A DNA stretch of 64,000 nt from Adineta steineri (lineage: Eukaryota; Rotifera; Eurotatoria; Adinetida; Adinetidae): assembly GCA_905250115.1 (NCBI GenBank), contig CAJNOI010000029.1, positions 186,001 to 250,000 of the forward strand, given 5' to 3'. Positions 1 through 12,964 of this stretch are shown piece by piece. Below the pieces are notes generated by a model. The model was given only the letters and a program-made list of their open reading frames with translations, did no database searches and was not told where the DNA came from. Both the position numbers and the translations under genes were made by a program. Each line of letters starts with the position of its first letter. The first letter of the stretch is position 1.

Positions 1-96
1 CAAAAATTCCTTGAATAATATACTTAGAATAGAATAACAATATTTCGAAATAACATCAGAGAATTCTTTTTGTAGTATACAAATATGACATAACAA

Positions 97-3000
97 TTAA
101 ATAGGTAATTGTTTACTATTTGTTTTTATATAAGATGCATGAAATGGATTTTTAGTTGATCGAAGTAAATCTTCATCAAATTTCGGTGGCATTTCATTTC
201 CATTAAGAAGTTTCTCACGTGTTAAATAATACGCTGTAAGACGAGCACGAGCATATTCCTAAATAAATAAATAAATAAATTTTAATCGTTTACAATATTC
301 ATACCATATAACCAAATTTAATCGCTGTTGACATTGCCATATTAATTGCCCATAATGACCAAAAGAAATGTGAAGCTAATGTATAATAATTTGCTTCTTT
401 AATTATTTGATTTATTAATTCTTCTCGATAATTATTATTTGTTGATAATGAGATGTCATTATCCGAATCATTTGTACAAGGTACAGATTGATCTTGAGCG
501 GCAAGTATTCGATCAACATATGCAGATAGAAAATTTACCTAGATAATAAAAATGATCAATGAAATATTATTTTAGTATGATGAAGATCATATGTTGTTTA
601 TATTAGTTTTTTATGTCTTGATTATGTAAAAAGAATATCATTATTATGTAACGCTCTCTTTGCTATTGCCTCTAACTGAGTTTGATATATCCTTAAGTAT
701 TTTTTATGAAATTATTAAATGGAATTTGTACAATTCAATCGTCACCTGTAGTGATGAAAGTATTGCATAATCTATGAGGATATCTAATTGATTCTTCTAT
801 TCAGATTAATACTGGTCAATCTCATTAAAATTGTTCTAAATCTATTGAATTCTTGAACACTTCATGAACGGTCTATTAAGAAGTTTAATCGTTCAATACA
901 ATAAACTCAACACGAAATTTGAATAAGTATTCATTTCAAAAGAAGCAATTAGATTTTTACTATTACAACAGCAGTATCCAGAAGTAAAAGTCAAGAGAAA
1001 CATTATCATAGTTTATGATCAATATTATTAAATAAAAATATTACTTGTTGTTCTTTAGTTGGATAAAGTGTATAATCAACAGTAAAGAACGGCCATTCTT
1101 TTAAAGAGACATAATTAAACATGTGTTCGCAAAAATGATTACCAATATCATATCCACTAAAATATAAAATTTTCTATTTTTTTTAATGTATAATTTTATT
1201 ATTTTTGCATACCGATAATTATAGGAGCAATATTCGAAATCAATAACTGTAAAATTATCTGGTTGAGATTTTAACCGAAGAATATTTCCTGGTTGAAAAT
1301 CATTATGACAAAATTGTATAGGACTATCGATTTTAGCTAAAATTGTTCTACAAAAGAAATATTAACCAAGAAAAAACCTAAATCATAATCTTACTTTAAT
1401 TGCTCGAATTCTTCAGTAAATTTACATATAGATTGAAATTCTTGATATATATGACGATCTTCTTCAATTTCAAATTTATGCAAATCAGTTGGTAAACTAG
1501 ATAGGAACCTAGAAGAATAATTTGTTTTACAAAAAAAAGAGAATAGAATAATTTAGAAATTAACTGATCAATTGAATGGTACAACCAAATTGGTTCTTTC
1601 ACTAATGGCATATCAAGTTGATGAAGTTCACTTAATAGATGACCATTTTTTTGTGAGATTTTTGGATCAAAAAGTTCAGATACAAGTAATGATTCAGCCT
1701 AAATCAATCAAACAATTATAATTAAAAGATAGTTCAAGTGATATTTTCTTGCATTATAACAAATAAACTAGGCGACAAAATGTTATTTCCGATAATACAG
1801 AATCAAAGAGAAAAAAGGTGATTTTAAGTCATCTGAAACGATTGACTCTAAAGCGTCAAAGTTACAGTGTACTTAGCATAATCAATGAGATGTGTGTTAT
1901 TCATTTAAAGTTGATTGATATCACTGAAACTCATTGGTATTTAGTCAGTGTGGTCAAGATCTAGTTAAAATTATTTGGATAATAATTATGAGAATAAATA
2001 TCGAATATGCGGTGTTGTCAAGAAATTCGGAAAATTTTAACTTGAGGTTTATTAATCATAGAATGCACTAGTAAAAGAGGGTGGGTGTGGGTGAGTGTAG
2101 ATGTGGATGTATAGTTATGGGCTACTCTTCTTCCACGCCCATACTCACCCTCAAGACTCTTCAACGAAAAACTACGATGTACTATTCATCGAGATATACG
2201 AGTAATAAGTATTTGTACACAACTGTTCTAATTTTTTTTTATTTTCTTGTTCAATTTTATTTCTCTTTATGAGTATTTTTTTTGCATAAAAAAAAGACAA
2301 TTAAAATTGTATGTATGTATGAACTCACCTCAACAAATTCTTCGATTCGTCCTTGCGGAAATATTCCATGAACATGTGGACCTATTTTTCTATCAGATAG
2401 TAATGTACATACAACACTATCGATCAGTAGAGTACTACGATGTTGTTGATGAGCTTCACCATAAATTCTTTAATATTCATTAGTAATTTAAAATAATTAT
2501 TTATTTAAATCAAATACCTTAAAAATACTTTTCGGGGTTCATTGCCTTGTATTTCAATATCATCAGGTAATGAACAACAATAAAGATAATTTGATAGACC
2601 ACCACTAAATTTTATAACAAATATATTTATTGATTTATATTTATAATTTAGTAAATACATACGAAACTCGTTCCAAACGTAATTGTTCTACGCTAATAGT
2701 TGACCAAGCACCTCGAAGAAAATTCTGACACCATTCAAGTGCTTGATCTGGTGTTACTTTTTCAAGTGGAGTTGCCGATTTGCGCGACCACATTCTATTT
2801 AAGAATATAATATTAATTAGAGTCCTATAAAAACGATTATTTCTAGAAAAATTTTCCGTTTCCATTCTTACAGAAATAGGAAACTGATGTCTACTTGAAG
2901 TGAAACATCTTGATTGGATTACTATTGTGATATTTATAATTAATTTTCTGTTTTTCTACTACTCGATCAAATTATAAAAGCATTCTTGCATTAACAGAAT

Positions 3001-3560
3001 CAGCCTATCATTATCATAGATATACAAGATTCTTTTTTTTCAAAGCTTTTGAACAATATCTAAACATACTTTATTTATAGAAAGAAAAAACCCTTTTAGA
3101 AAAGGTTAAGAAAAAAAATATAAGTTCATTTCTATTGAATAGGTCATCGATCTCTTTCATCAATCGAAGCAAAAAAACTACAAATAATGCTATAGAATTT
3201 ATATATCTCAAGATAAACTGATACTCTTTCATCGTATTGTATGAATAAGAAACTAGGATTTCTACTATTTAAAAGAAAACGAACATAAATAAAAATTCTT
3301 GAATTATCCCGGACATTCTTTGATTAGCAGTACAAAAATACCACATTTATGAGGTAAAAACATTTGTGTTAGATAAAAACGTCTATTATTTCTTGTAATG
3401 AGATACAAAACGTATCTATCGATTGATATAAAATTGGGTATTTTCAGTCAATAGAAAATTTGTATTTCACAAACAATATATCTACGGTTTTATTTACTTA
3501 CCTTCTTACTGGATCAGCCACTTTATGATATGAATGTTTGATTTTATCTGTTAACGACAT
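97..3560 (-). CDS. CHKA: Choline kinase (choline/ethanolamine kinase family)
   Basis: This enzyme phosphorylates choline with ATP, the first step of the CDP-choline route to phosphatidylcholine, in the cytosol. Eight or nine exons read on the minus strand. Exon 1 (about 3501-3560) starts MSLTDKIKHSYHKV; exon 2 (from about 2798) carries ALEWCQNFLRGAW; then GGLSNYLYCCSLP (2616 downward), VHGIFPQGRIEEF (about 2340), and MPLVKEPIWLYHS (about 1610). The catalytic Brenner motif HNDFQPGNI and the metal-binding VIDFEYCSYNYR lie at about 1225-1320, followed by GYDIGNHFCEHMF (about 1150). The EYCSYNYRGYDIGNHF wording is closer to choline than to ethanolamine kinases. The last exon is 97-258, stop TAA at 97-99. 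Intron 1 (about 700 bp) and the intron at about 1700-2310 are unusually long for this window; the latter holds a G/T-rich hairpin. The gene is complete and no broken frame was seen; the first-exon start is inferred from the splice donor after ADPVRR. It is divergently oriented to IFT52. Confidence 0.93.
2072..2155. repeat. Telomere-like G/T-rich hairpin element 1, in choline kinase intron
   Basis: A stretch of GGGTGGGTGTGGGTGAG is followed about 50 bp later by the C/A-rich complement CGCCCATACTCACCCTCAAG, so the DNA can fold back imperfectly. It belongs to the family also seen near 8040, 55560, 55803, 59474, 59573 and 63098. It lies in a choline kinase intron and is presumably spliced out. 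No coding content. Confidence 0.6.
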
Positions 3561-4118
3561 ATTTTGATAGGTATTATATCTATTCAAAAATATAGAAATA
3601 AATATATCCTATATACTCGATTTTATTTTATCTATGTATGTTAAAATTAATGGAAAAAAAACAAAAACAAGAAACTCACGAGAATATTGAAGAATCACCA
3701 AGAATTAATTGAACTTGTCTTAGAAAAAAAATGAATGATAGAAACATTATTATTGATAACAAAAAAGTCGAGGAATGAATAAAAAATGTACGAAAAATTT
3801 TATCTTTTCTTTCTCTCCTTCTTTATGGCAAGACTTCTTCATACTGTATAATAAAAAAAGGATTACTAAACTAATATTTACTATTCAAATATCATAAAGA
3901 GATATGTCTTACAAAGCAAGAAAAAACGATCTATTATATTAACAGTCTGTTAAACTTCTGTATGAATCATTCTGCCACCTGGCATGAGTCAACAGGATGA
4001 TTCATCTTTTCTTCAATGTTTTATTGAGGGACATTGCATAGAAACATAAAGAATCAAGATGGCAGCGATAATGAAAAGAGAATAATCATTTTTTAGTATA
4101 TTCAAAAAAAAAAGAAGA
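3561..4118. other. Divergent intergenic region between choline kinase and IFT52
   Basis: This AT-rich stretch of 558 bp separates two divergently transcribed genes and so must carry both promoters or 5' leaders. I see no convincing TATA box, repeat or coding exon in it. Confidence 0.5.
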
Positions 4119-6109
4119 ATGGCACCGACAGAAGTATGTATTTCTAAGATAATTTTTATTTTCTATGTATTTAATTAATAGAATGGCGATGAAAGAGGTG
4201 GACATGGAAAACCACCGGGTAGTAGTAATAATAATATACTTTTTGATCAATCAAAAAATGAACAAATATCATTAACAAGTGGATTTAAAAAATTGCAAAT
4301 GCATCTTAAAAATTGGAAATTATCAAAGTAATTGATTGCTCTTTTTGTATTCTTTATATTTATTCTTTATATTAGTCATCGAGAAGAAATTACTGCTGAA
4401 CGATTAACACCATTTCGTGTATTTATGATTGCTAATCCAAGAGAAAAATTTACACCACAAGAAGTAGGATATATCCATTTATTTAATTAATCTTTCGGTA
4501 TATTTTTTTAGTATGATTCAATGAAACGATATATAGATAATGGTGGAAGTATTTTATTAACATTAAATGAAGGTGGTGAATCACGACAAATGACAAATGT
4601 TAATACATTTCTTAAAAATTATGGTATTGAAGTTAATGATGGTAATTAATCTTTATATCCTCATAAAATTTATACATTCATTATAATAATATATTTTTAG
4701 ATAGTGTTATTCGTGCTGCGTATTATAAATATTTTTATCCAAAAGAAGCCCTTATTCTTGATGGTGTTCTTAATCGAGCTATAGCAGAAAATGCTCATTT
4801 AATTGCAGCAACTACACCAGCACCTAAAAATCAAAAAAAAAGTCAAAATAATGTAGTTGTGGATAAATCATTACGTGCACAAGTTGCATGGTAAAACAAA
4901 AACTATTCATTTGAAACTAATATAATCTTGTGTTCTAGTTCTCTTGAATTTGTTTATCCATTTGGCGCATCACTTACTGTTCAACCACCATCTGTACCTG
5001 TTCTATCAACTGGTACAACATGTTTACCAACTCAGCGAGCTATTTGTGCATTTTATACTTCACCATCAAAAGTATGACTAGATTGAAAAGTAAAAAAAGA
5101 ACGAAGGAAGAAATATTTTATTTATAGAGTGGAGGTCGATTATGTGTTTGTGGTTCGACAATGATATTTCACGATACTTATTTGGAAAAAGAACAAAATC
5201 GAAGATTATTAGTAAGAAGGTTTAGATTTGAAAAAATAAAAAAATTTTTTTGCGATATTTTTTAAAGGATGTTGTGATTGAATTTCTTACAAATTCATCA
5301 TTTCGTTTGAATGAAATTGATGCTGAAGTACCGGATGTAAGTAACTCATTCGAAAACATGATCCATCTAGTGAATCAATTATTCTAGGTATCTGATGAAA
5401 TTTTATCACCTGATCTTATTGCGATGTCTGAAATGTTAAAATGCAGTTTACATGATGTGGAAGAATTACCTAAAGATGTACGAAAACTACTCGATACGCA
5501 ATTATATAATCTTGATTTAACACTTATACCAAAAATGATTCGGTAATTAAATTCGTTTAATATTTTAATTATAAAATTTTGTTTTGTTTTCTAGAGCATA
5601 TGAAGAACTACAAATGAAACATGAACCATTAACTTTAATAAAACCTCAATTTGAAGTTCCTATGCCATCACTTAAACCAGCTGTTTTTCCACCAATATTT
5701 CGTGATTGTGAGCCACCATCACTTGAATTATTTGATCTTGAAGATTATTTTGCATCTGAAACATCACGATTAAATCAATTAACAAATAAATGTTCGGAAC
5801 AAGATTTAGATTTGTTTATTAAAGAATTTGGTAATATTGCTGGTATATCAAGTCGTATGCCAGTAGATCAACGTGGTGGAAAACAAATTTTAGAATTTAT
5901 TGTTACACAATTATTTGAATTTAAACGAATGTATCAACCTGGAGTAAGAATATACATTCTATGAAGAAAATAGAATATTTTTTATTATGTTTTAGATGGA
6001 TGATGATTATTTGGGTGGTCATAATCCACTTGATTCAGGTCGATATACATTTGGTACAGGTGGTGGTGTTGGAGCATCAAATTTTGATCGTCTTATTGTC
6101 GATTCTTAA
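4119..6109 (+). CDS. IFT52: Intraflagellar transport protein 52 (IFT-B core subunit)
   Basis: IFT52 is a core subunit of the IFT-B complex that carries cargo along the ciliary axoneme. Reading exon by exon gives MAPTE (4119-4133), then an exon from 4182 containing SGFKKLQMHLKNWKL, then NPREKFTPQEV (about 4430-4463), YIDNGGSILLTLNEGGESR (about 4530-4590), YYKYFYPKEALILDGVLNR (about 4720-4780), SSLEFVYPFGASLTVQPP (about 4940-4990), and later exons through DLTLIPKMIRAYEELQ (about 5515-5610) to the C-terminal RLIVDS, stop TAA 6107-6109. NPREKFT, the GG-rich strand, YYKYF-PKEAL and FVYPFGATL are hallmark IFT52/OSM-6 segments of the N-terminal GIFT domain. The predicted length, about 440 residues, is normal. 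Introns are about 45-60 bp. The gene looks intact, as expected for a ciliated animal. Confidence 0.96.
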
Positions 6110-6264
6110 TTATTGTAATCGTTATTATGTATTTAAAAAATAATAAAATAAACACATAGCATGTAAATCATTGCGATGATTTTAAATTCAATTAATTGAA
6201 TAGCATAAATTCACTTTTATGAGATCATGAGAAAAATATTTCAATCGATTTCTAGCTTTTGACA

Positions 6265-6820
6265 TGAACTTAGTTTTAGTAAGAGATTACGATTATTGTA
6301 CCGGATTCTGTATTCGAGACAAAACATTTCTGAAAATTTTGTCTGTGGATAGATATATTAACTAATAAAAAAATCTACAAGTTCACAAGATACTTTTCCA
6401 GAAATATCCAACTCCTTGAATTTTTATTTAATACTATAATCGATGAAGTATTTTTAGTGAAATAAAGTCGATTAGCATTTGCTTCATTTATAACTATAAC
6501 ATACATCTGCATGTTTTCTCTCATTTTTGTTTCTCATACTGACATAACATATTATCTATATATCAATAATCAACAATGACATTTAATCTTCTGCTTAAAG
6601 ATCGTCAATGACTTTATACAATCTTAGATGATACATTTATATTTGTTTTTTTTTGCAGAACTTCAAAAATTAATTAGTCAATTACATACATTCCATGTAC
6701 ATGATTGAGATATGCTAAAAATAGTTGTTTCATCTGAGGGAAATTTTCTACCTGTCTAGAGTTATAGAGTCTTTGATTATTTATAGATTGTAATATTTTA
6801 AGATTAATAGGAGTACAGCA
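6265..6820. repeat. Duplicated non-coding block, copy 1
   Basis: This block aligns in the same orientation with 11480-12260. Shared landmarks include TTAGTAAGAGATTA, ATCTGCATGTTTTCTCTCAT, CAATAATCAACAATGACATT and GAACTTCAAAAA. Copy 2 carries about 270 bp extra (about 11640-11900). Copy 1 lies upstream of the intact 7TM receptor and copy 2 upstream of a decayed receptor, so the two may be parts of an old segmental duplication. Function unknown. Confidence 0.8.
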
Positions 6821-8035
6821 ATTTTTCCAGAATGAAACTGATGAATAGGAAAGCCAAATATATATACAGATAAGGTATGGCGCAATGTAGAAATGTATCA
6901 CAACTTATAGTTAATCCTCTCTCCTTTCGTAGCTATCAAAGCTAAACGTCGTGCTTTTATAGATTTCACTAAATTATTTAGAACGAACAACTGAATTTTT
7001 TACTATTTCCTTTGCAGAAATCTTTCTAGTTTATCGAAATAACATGTTTTCCGCTTCTTACCACAGCGTTTGAGGATCGACCAAAGGTTTTCCACTCGAT
7101 TAACAACCAGTCACTCGTTTTGAGTACATTCTGCACAGATACTGCTTCATCATTCATTTTGGTGTTTAGAGTTATTATTTTTCTACAAGTGCCAGTATCG
7201 ATCGATTGTGTAATTTACATACCTATATGGAGATCTTATCCTACTTTATAGAAAATTCTCAAAAACTCTCTTCAAACACTTTCAGAGATATGTGTACAGA
7301 AAGCTGATTTATGCACAGGACAAAGACTTTGGCATCTTACTGTATTTCAAGTGGAGGAAACTGATCATTAATTCTTTTTTTATTATTGTAATTGAGTGCA
7401 AGTGCAATTCAAATTATTATAATATATTCAACAAATCTTGTTATGATCTTTATTCAGTTTTTGTATTCAAACGAGTACATTCTTTATTTATTTAATAATT
7501 TTCAATAAATATAAATTATTAATATTCTACAGAACATTTATAATCTTATCTTTGTTATTATGAATTTTATTATAAAAATCCTTGTCAAAAAAACAAATTC
7601 TAAAATGAATGTTTTTTAAATAAAAGGTAAAAAGGACCTTTTTTTTATTCTGCTACTATTACAGAAACTAATGTTTTTTCTATAATATGTGTATAATATT
7701 ATATCAAATTCAAATAAATATCCCTCTCTGTATATGTATGAATGATTAAGAAGGTTGCATAGGTTGAAAATATATCAAGAATCTCTTCAGTTAAAACATA
7801 AAGATCATCATAAGTTTCATCTCATACATTTAGAGGATATGTCTTGGAATCCGGAGAGTAAAAATCCGGAAAATTTCTGATATCGTTCTAACAGAAGGGA
7901 ATGATAATATTCTTTCATAAATGGGTATGGTTGTCTACGTCAATCATGATTATCGTCTACCGAGTGCCATTCTGCTTTACTGTGCTTTACTGTGCTCTAC
8001 ACTTGTATTAGCAAATACACACAGACGCGCACCTT

Positions 8036-8081
8036 GAGAGTGTGGGTGTTGTGTCTATGCTTTATTCACACCCACACCTTC
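8036..8081. repeat. Telomere-like hairpin element 2
   Basis: GTGTGGGTG at 8040-8048 is followed 20 bp later by its complement CACCCACAC at 8069-8077, with flanks CTTGAGA and CCTTCGA. Same family as the element at 55803-55867. Confidence 0.65.
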
Positions 8082-8999
8082 GAACTAAAATCAATACTCT
8101 TGCCAATAGGAATGTGACAGTTCCATTTTGAAAGAACTGAACCTAAGCTTTCACAGTCCTACTTGCTAAACATTTCGAGGGCGATGAGATCGATCGCAAT
8201 GAACATCTCATGGGACTGTCTCTACTAGAGGCTAGTCAAAAGTGAACTACATCACTTGTCTTCAAATCAAATAATTTCTCTTCTTTCTTGTACATGCTTC
8301 TTTGTTAAATAAACTGCTAGATCTTTTATCAAAAAATTTCTGGAGTTTCTCCTCCGGATATAAGGACAGTACCCATTTAGAACTATGAAAACTTATTTAT
8401 ATTTATTTCAAATCATAATTAAACAAATTTATACAAGCACAAAGTTATTGATATGTCACTAATACAAAATAATAACCTTAATAAGTCTCTACTATAGACT
8501 ATTTTTCCATAATGATGCTCTAAAATAGTACAAATATGTGATTTATTGTTGAGGAAAATAATCTCTTTATATTTTTTCATCGTAAAGAATGATAGAAATT
8601 TCATTTTATATTAATTGAAAAGGTAAGATTATTCTATTGTTTTGAGATATACAATTGACTGAAATAAAATATACGTAAATATCAATAAAGTAGATCAAAA
8701 TTCTTTTAATAGTGTAGATTAAGAAAAAACCATTTAAACTAATGAATTTTTACCAAATAACTGTTTCTGTCTGAGGTATTTCATGATTTTATTTTTAATC
8801 TATTTTGACAAAAAAACAAATTTTTATTAATAAGAGATAATCCAACTATTGCGATTTAATAATGTTTTTTAATATAATGAAATTTTTTTCTACTTATAAG
8901 GCTTTCCCTTTGAACATTTATATTGTTTAGAAATATTTACTCATTTTATATATATTAGATATTTCAAATATATATTTAAATTAAATTCAAACTTCTATT

Positions 9000-10016
9000 A
9001 TGATTAGTAATCAAACTAAAACCAATGGTTTTATACTTAGTTCGGTTTCTCTTTGCTTTAATATATTTGCATGTTTGATATCATGCATAGTTTTTCTTAC
9101 TATTATATATCATCTTTATTATAATCATGTCAAACGTGACGACAAAATAACTGTTGTTCTTTGTGGTCATATATATTTAACAATGTTAATATATTCATCA
9201 ATGTTATCAGCAATGAATATTCGATCAATACTGGGTGATTTATATAACCAATCTTTTGATTCATCATGGTGTATTTTTTCAGGATATTTAGCTATTATAT
9301 TGATTGGTATGTTATACTTGAATTTTCTGAACCAGGTAATTCGAAATAATAGAAATTAGAAAATTTATATATTATTTTTTGAATAATTTTAGGCATTCTA
9401 TCGTCTTATTCGAATAGCTTATTTTCAAAATAAACGGCTTCAATCTTTAAAATTATATGTAATGTTACCATTTATAGAAATAATAATACTAATACCTATT
9501 CTTCTATGTGTTCTTATACCTTTAAATGGCGTAACATATTTACCAAATGATTACTTTTGTAATATATCATTTCCAAATATTCCTGGTTTTTTTTCGGCAG
9601 CAGTTGTTGTTTATATAGGTCCATTTTGTTGCATATTATTTATTTATATGCATATAACAAGATTTATTCATCGACAAGAAAATATTCAAACATTAATAAT
9701 CAAACGACGACAAGCTCGAGATTTACTTATTATTCGACGCATTTTAATTATTGTTAGTTTATTACTTATTCTTGGAATACCTGGAATGACTCTTATATTT
9801 ATGTTTATAATAACAGGTCAAGAGCATCCATTACTTGCTCGAATTGCATATTTGCCAGTTAGCGCATCTCAAGCAGGATTAAGTGTAGCATTACTTTTTT
9901 CTATTCCACAACTGAAAAATATGGTTCTAAACTTACGAAAAACAAGCGTAGTAACACCTGTAAATCAAGTCGTGCGAGGCACAGTACAAATGAAAACGAT
10001 TACTGGTACTCAATAG
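9000..10016 (+). CDS. Seven-transmembrane receptor, rhodopsin-like (class A) GPCR
   Basis: Likely a plasma-membrane G-protein-coupled receptor; the ligand cannot be told. Two exons: 9000-9335 and 9393-10016, joined across a 57-bp GT-AG intron that keeps frame (FLNQ then AFYRLIRIAY). About 320 residues. Hydrophobic segments: TM1 about residues 13-40 (ACLISCIVFLTIIY), TM2 about 50-72, TM3 about 90-112 with a conserved Cys (SSWCIFSGYL) and a degenerate E/DRY position read as FYRLIRI, TM4 (LPFIEIIILIPILLCVLIPL), TM5 (VVYIGPFCCILFIYMHI), TM6 (LIIVSLLLILGIPGMTLIF) and TM7 (LARIAYLPVSASQAGLSVAL). The second extracellular loop has a Cys (DYFCNISFP) with an N-glycosylation site. The cytoplasmic tail is short. 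It resembles the large bdelloid family of orphan 7TM receptors. The start is the first ATG and gives a sensible extracellular N-terminus (NQT glycosylation site). Confidence 0.8.
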
Positions 10017-10386
10017 TTCTCTATAATTTTCATAGTAAAATTAATCTTAATTGTTTTTACATTTCTTATTTTTATGTCATTATGTAAGTGAAATTGTTCT
10101 TGTTTATTTATGAATATGAAATTACTCTATTGTTTATTATTGTTGTAAGTACTGTTCACAGTGAAATCAGTATGTTGTGATACCCAGTTTTGTATTGTTT
10201 GTTTTCGTTTATTAATGTGTCGAAATAAATAAATTTGCAGTATTAATTGAACTAAGTTATAAAATGAAACAGATTAAATTTATAGGCTGAATGACACAAT
10301 AACTAAAAGCATAGGATAATACATATGAATAGTGATTATATATAATGTCAAATAGATTCCTGAGTAAAAGTTTTTTCCTAGACACA

Positions 10387-10515
10387 AGTAACGCTCGTCC
10401 GAGGACTCGCTTAGCTCTTGCTCGTAGAAATGCATTCCTCCTCACATTTGCTGAAAAAAACAATTGAAAACCTCGAAAAATAGGTTTTCCATGTCTTTTT
10501 GACCCTGCAGACAAG
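10387..10515 (-). repeat. Dispersed short repeat, copy 1 (SINE/MITE-like)
   Basis: On the minus strand it runs from CAGGGTCAAAAAGACATGG through TTTTTTTCAGCAAATGTGAG to CGAGTCCTCGGACGAGCGTT. The same sequence, in + orientation and with an extra piece of about 110 bp, lies at 23268-23518 in an intron of STAT-like gene A. Copies in a non-coding region and in an intron mark it as an interspersed repeat. The class is uncertain. Confidence 0.8.
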
Positions 10516-11479
10516 CAAGCAAGCAAACATTTAATTTTTATCAGACTCTTCTTTACGAGAAAGAGAATAGTGATAGGGTCTAGAAACGGGAATTGATCTA
10601 TTTACATGTATTATATTTGTCGGTGACATGGCACATTTAACCATTTTATTATTTGGTACAAATGACTACGTAACTATGGCATACTTTTGATAATATAATT
10701 TTTATTTACGAATATCGTTTTATTTCAATAGCATAATATTTAATTTATTTGTGTCAAAATGGCGCAAAATTAAATATTTGAAATATTTCTTAATTATATA
10801 TAGATCATTATTTTATTGAATCAACTGGAATAATGGGGTAACGCCAGTTTCACTTTTAATATGGAGAAAAATTAAAATAATATTAATAATAAAAAGAAGG
10901 AACATTTGTGTACACAGAGTATTATAATGCTTTGAAAAAAAGTGTTCGCCTATTTTTATATAGCATGTGGTTCATCATCATTGACAAATATTTTTAATGC
11001 ATGTTTGAAGAAAACGATGATGCGCCGAAATGTCCCGTATGGCATCTGAAAAAAATAGGGCCCAGCATTAGAAGCTTAGAAACATACGCATTGTAATTTG
11101 ATAATTTTAGTCGTTGCATTATTGCAATACAGTTTTAATAAGCTTGTTAGTTTAATAACCTTGCTATAGTGCATATAGATAAAAAAAAGTTCAAAACTAA
11201 TTTTGATATACAATTATAGAGAGATCTACACTGTAGTTTTTATAAAATTGACTTTAATAAAGCTAAAGCATTTTTAAACTTTATTATTTGTTCGTCAGGT
11301 ATAGAACTTTTAGAAAATGCTTGATTTTATATAAAGTACAAATATAATTTGATTTTCTGCTAAAAGTCAAAACTAATATTGATTAATTCGCATTCGTATC
11401 TAAATATAGTTATATTAGCATGCAGACCGCGACAGTCTAGGGCTAAGTGAATCGAGCTTCGATGAATGTTACTTGTGAA

Positions 11480-12260
11480 ATTAGTCTTAGTAAGAGATTA
11501 TGATTATTGTACCGAATTTTGTATTCGGAACAAAATATTTCTAAAATTTTTATATAAAATTTAGTCTATAGATAGATGCATTAGCTATTAGTAAAATCTA
11601 AAAGTTCAAAAGGTACTTTTCGAGAAATATTCATACTGCAAAAAAACTTATCAATTGTATTCTTCTATAATAAGTGACTATTTTGACGAATTTGACGTTT
11701 ATTTTTTTTGGAAATATTAGAATTTACTATTCATCTACCAGTAAATCTAAGATGCAAATGCCCCATCCTAAGTAAAAAAAATGAAGATCAAAGTCATTTA
11801 AGATAACCCCTTATTAGTTACAATCGAAATAATAGATCTATACAAAGTTCAAAGAAATTATATATTCTTTTTTTTCAAAGAGTTAAACAGTTTACTTCCT
11901 GATTTTTATTTAGTATTATAGTCGATTATCATATGCTTCATTTATAACTATAACATTCATCTGCATGTTTTCTCTCATTTTTGTTTCTCATAATGACATA
12001 TTATCTATATATCAATAATCAACAATGACATTTAATCTTCTATTTAAACACCCTCAATGAGTTTATACAATCTTAGATGATACATTTATATTTATTTTTT
12101 TTTTACAGAACTTCAAAAACTAATTAGTCAATTACACACTTTCCATGTATATGATAGAAACATGTTAAAAATAGTTGTTTCATCTAAGAGAAATTTTCTA
12201 CTTGTCTAGAGTTATAGACTGTAATATTTTAAGATTAATAGGAGTTTACTAATTTTTATC
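11480..12260. repeat. Duplicated non-coding block, copy 2
   Basis: Same-orientation partner of 6265-6820, with about 270 bp of extra sequence at about 11640-11900. It lies upstream of the decayed 7TM gene. Numerous substitutions show the duplication is not recent. Confidence 0.8.
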
Positions 12261-12964
12261 GAAATTATGATAATTATACTTGTTATTTTCATGATTAACA
12301 TAAAATTAGTAAGGGAAGATACTAGAAGTATTTTTGTAGACAAATGTCGCATTAACCTTATGAACCTATGATGAAACCAGACAGATTTTATAATAATCAT
12401 GAAAGGTATAGATTAAATTCTCGATGATGACTGGTATCAAAGTTTTTTATATGGAATAATTAGACATATTGTCCTAAGAATAACAAAATATATGATATCT
12501 ATTTCCATCAGTATAATTGAGAAAGTACAGGGAAACAATAAATTTATAGTACGTGTCTAAATATTATTTTATCTCGTAATTCTCATCTACTGTTATTGTG
12601 ACAATAATAGAAAATGAGTAATTCATAAAAATACTTAGCCTAATTATTGAGTACAAACGCGTAGACTTTATATACGTGCAAAAATTTATTAACAAATATT
12701 AGACGTTTAATGCATATCATTTTGGTTGATATTGATTCAAAATAATCATCATCAAAACATCTTGGAAGAGGGTAAATGATAAATATAATTGTAAGTGATA
12801 AGACACGAAAAAAGATTAAAATAAAGGAAGTAATATTTCTCTAGATTTATATAAATAGGAATGTTATGATGAAAGAGAAAAACATCATACTCTCTATTCT
12901 TGTTTATGTGTAAGCAATCCCTAGAAAGATCTAATTAACTTGTTGAAATGTATTAAATGTTAAA

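Larger units (their letters stand above)
6110..8999. other. Intergenic region between IFT52 and the 7TM receptor
   Basis: No coding exon is supported. It contains one copy of a duplicated non-coding block (6265-6820) and a G/T-rich hairpin (8036-8081). The short open frames at 6674-6901, 7292-7495 and 8419-8604 are AT-rich with no recognisable domain and are read as chance. Confidence 0.5.
10017..12964. other. Intergenic region with two repeats
   Basis: No gene is supported. It holds one copy of a dispersed repeat (10387-10515) and the second copy of the duplicated non-coding block (11480-12260). The rest is AT-rich without visible structure. The open frame at 10257-10526 on the minus strand lies inside the dispersed repeat and is not taken as a gene. 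Confidence 0.5.

Noticed and set aside
10257-10526. 89-codon minus-strand open frame
   Set aside because: It covers the dispersed repeat also found inside an intron at 23268-23518, so it is not taken as a gene.
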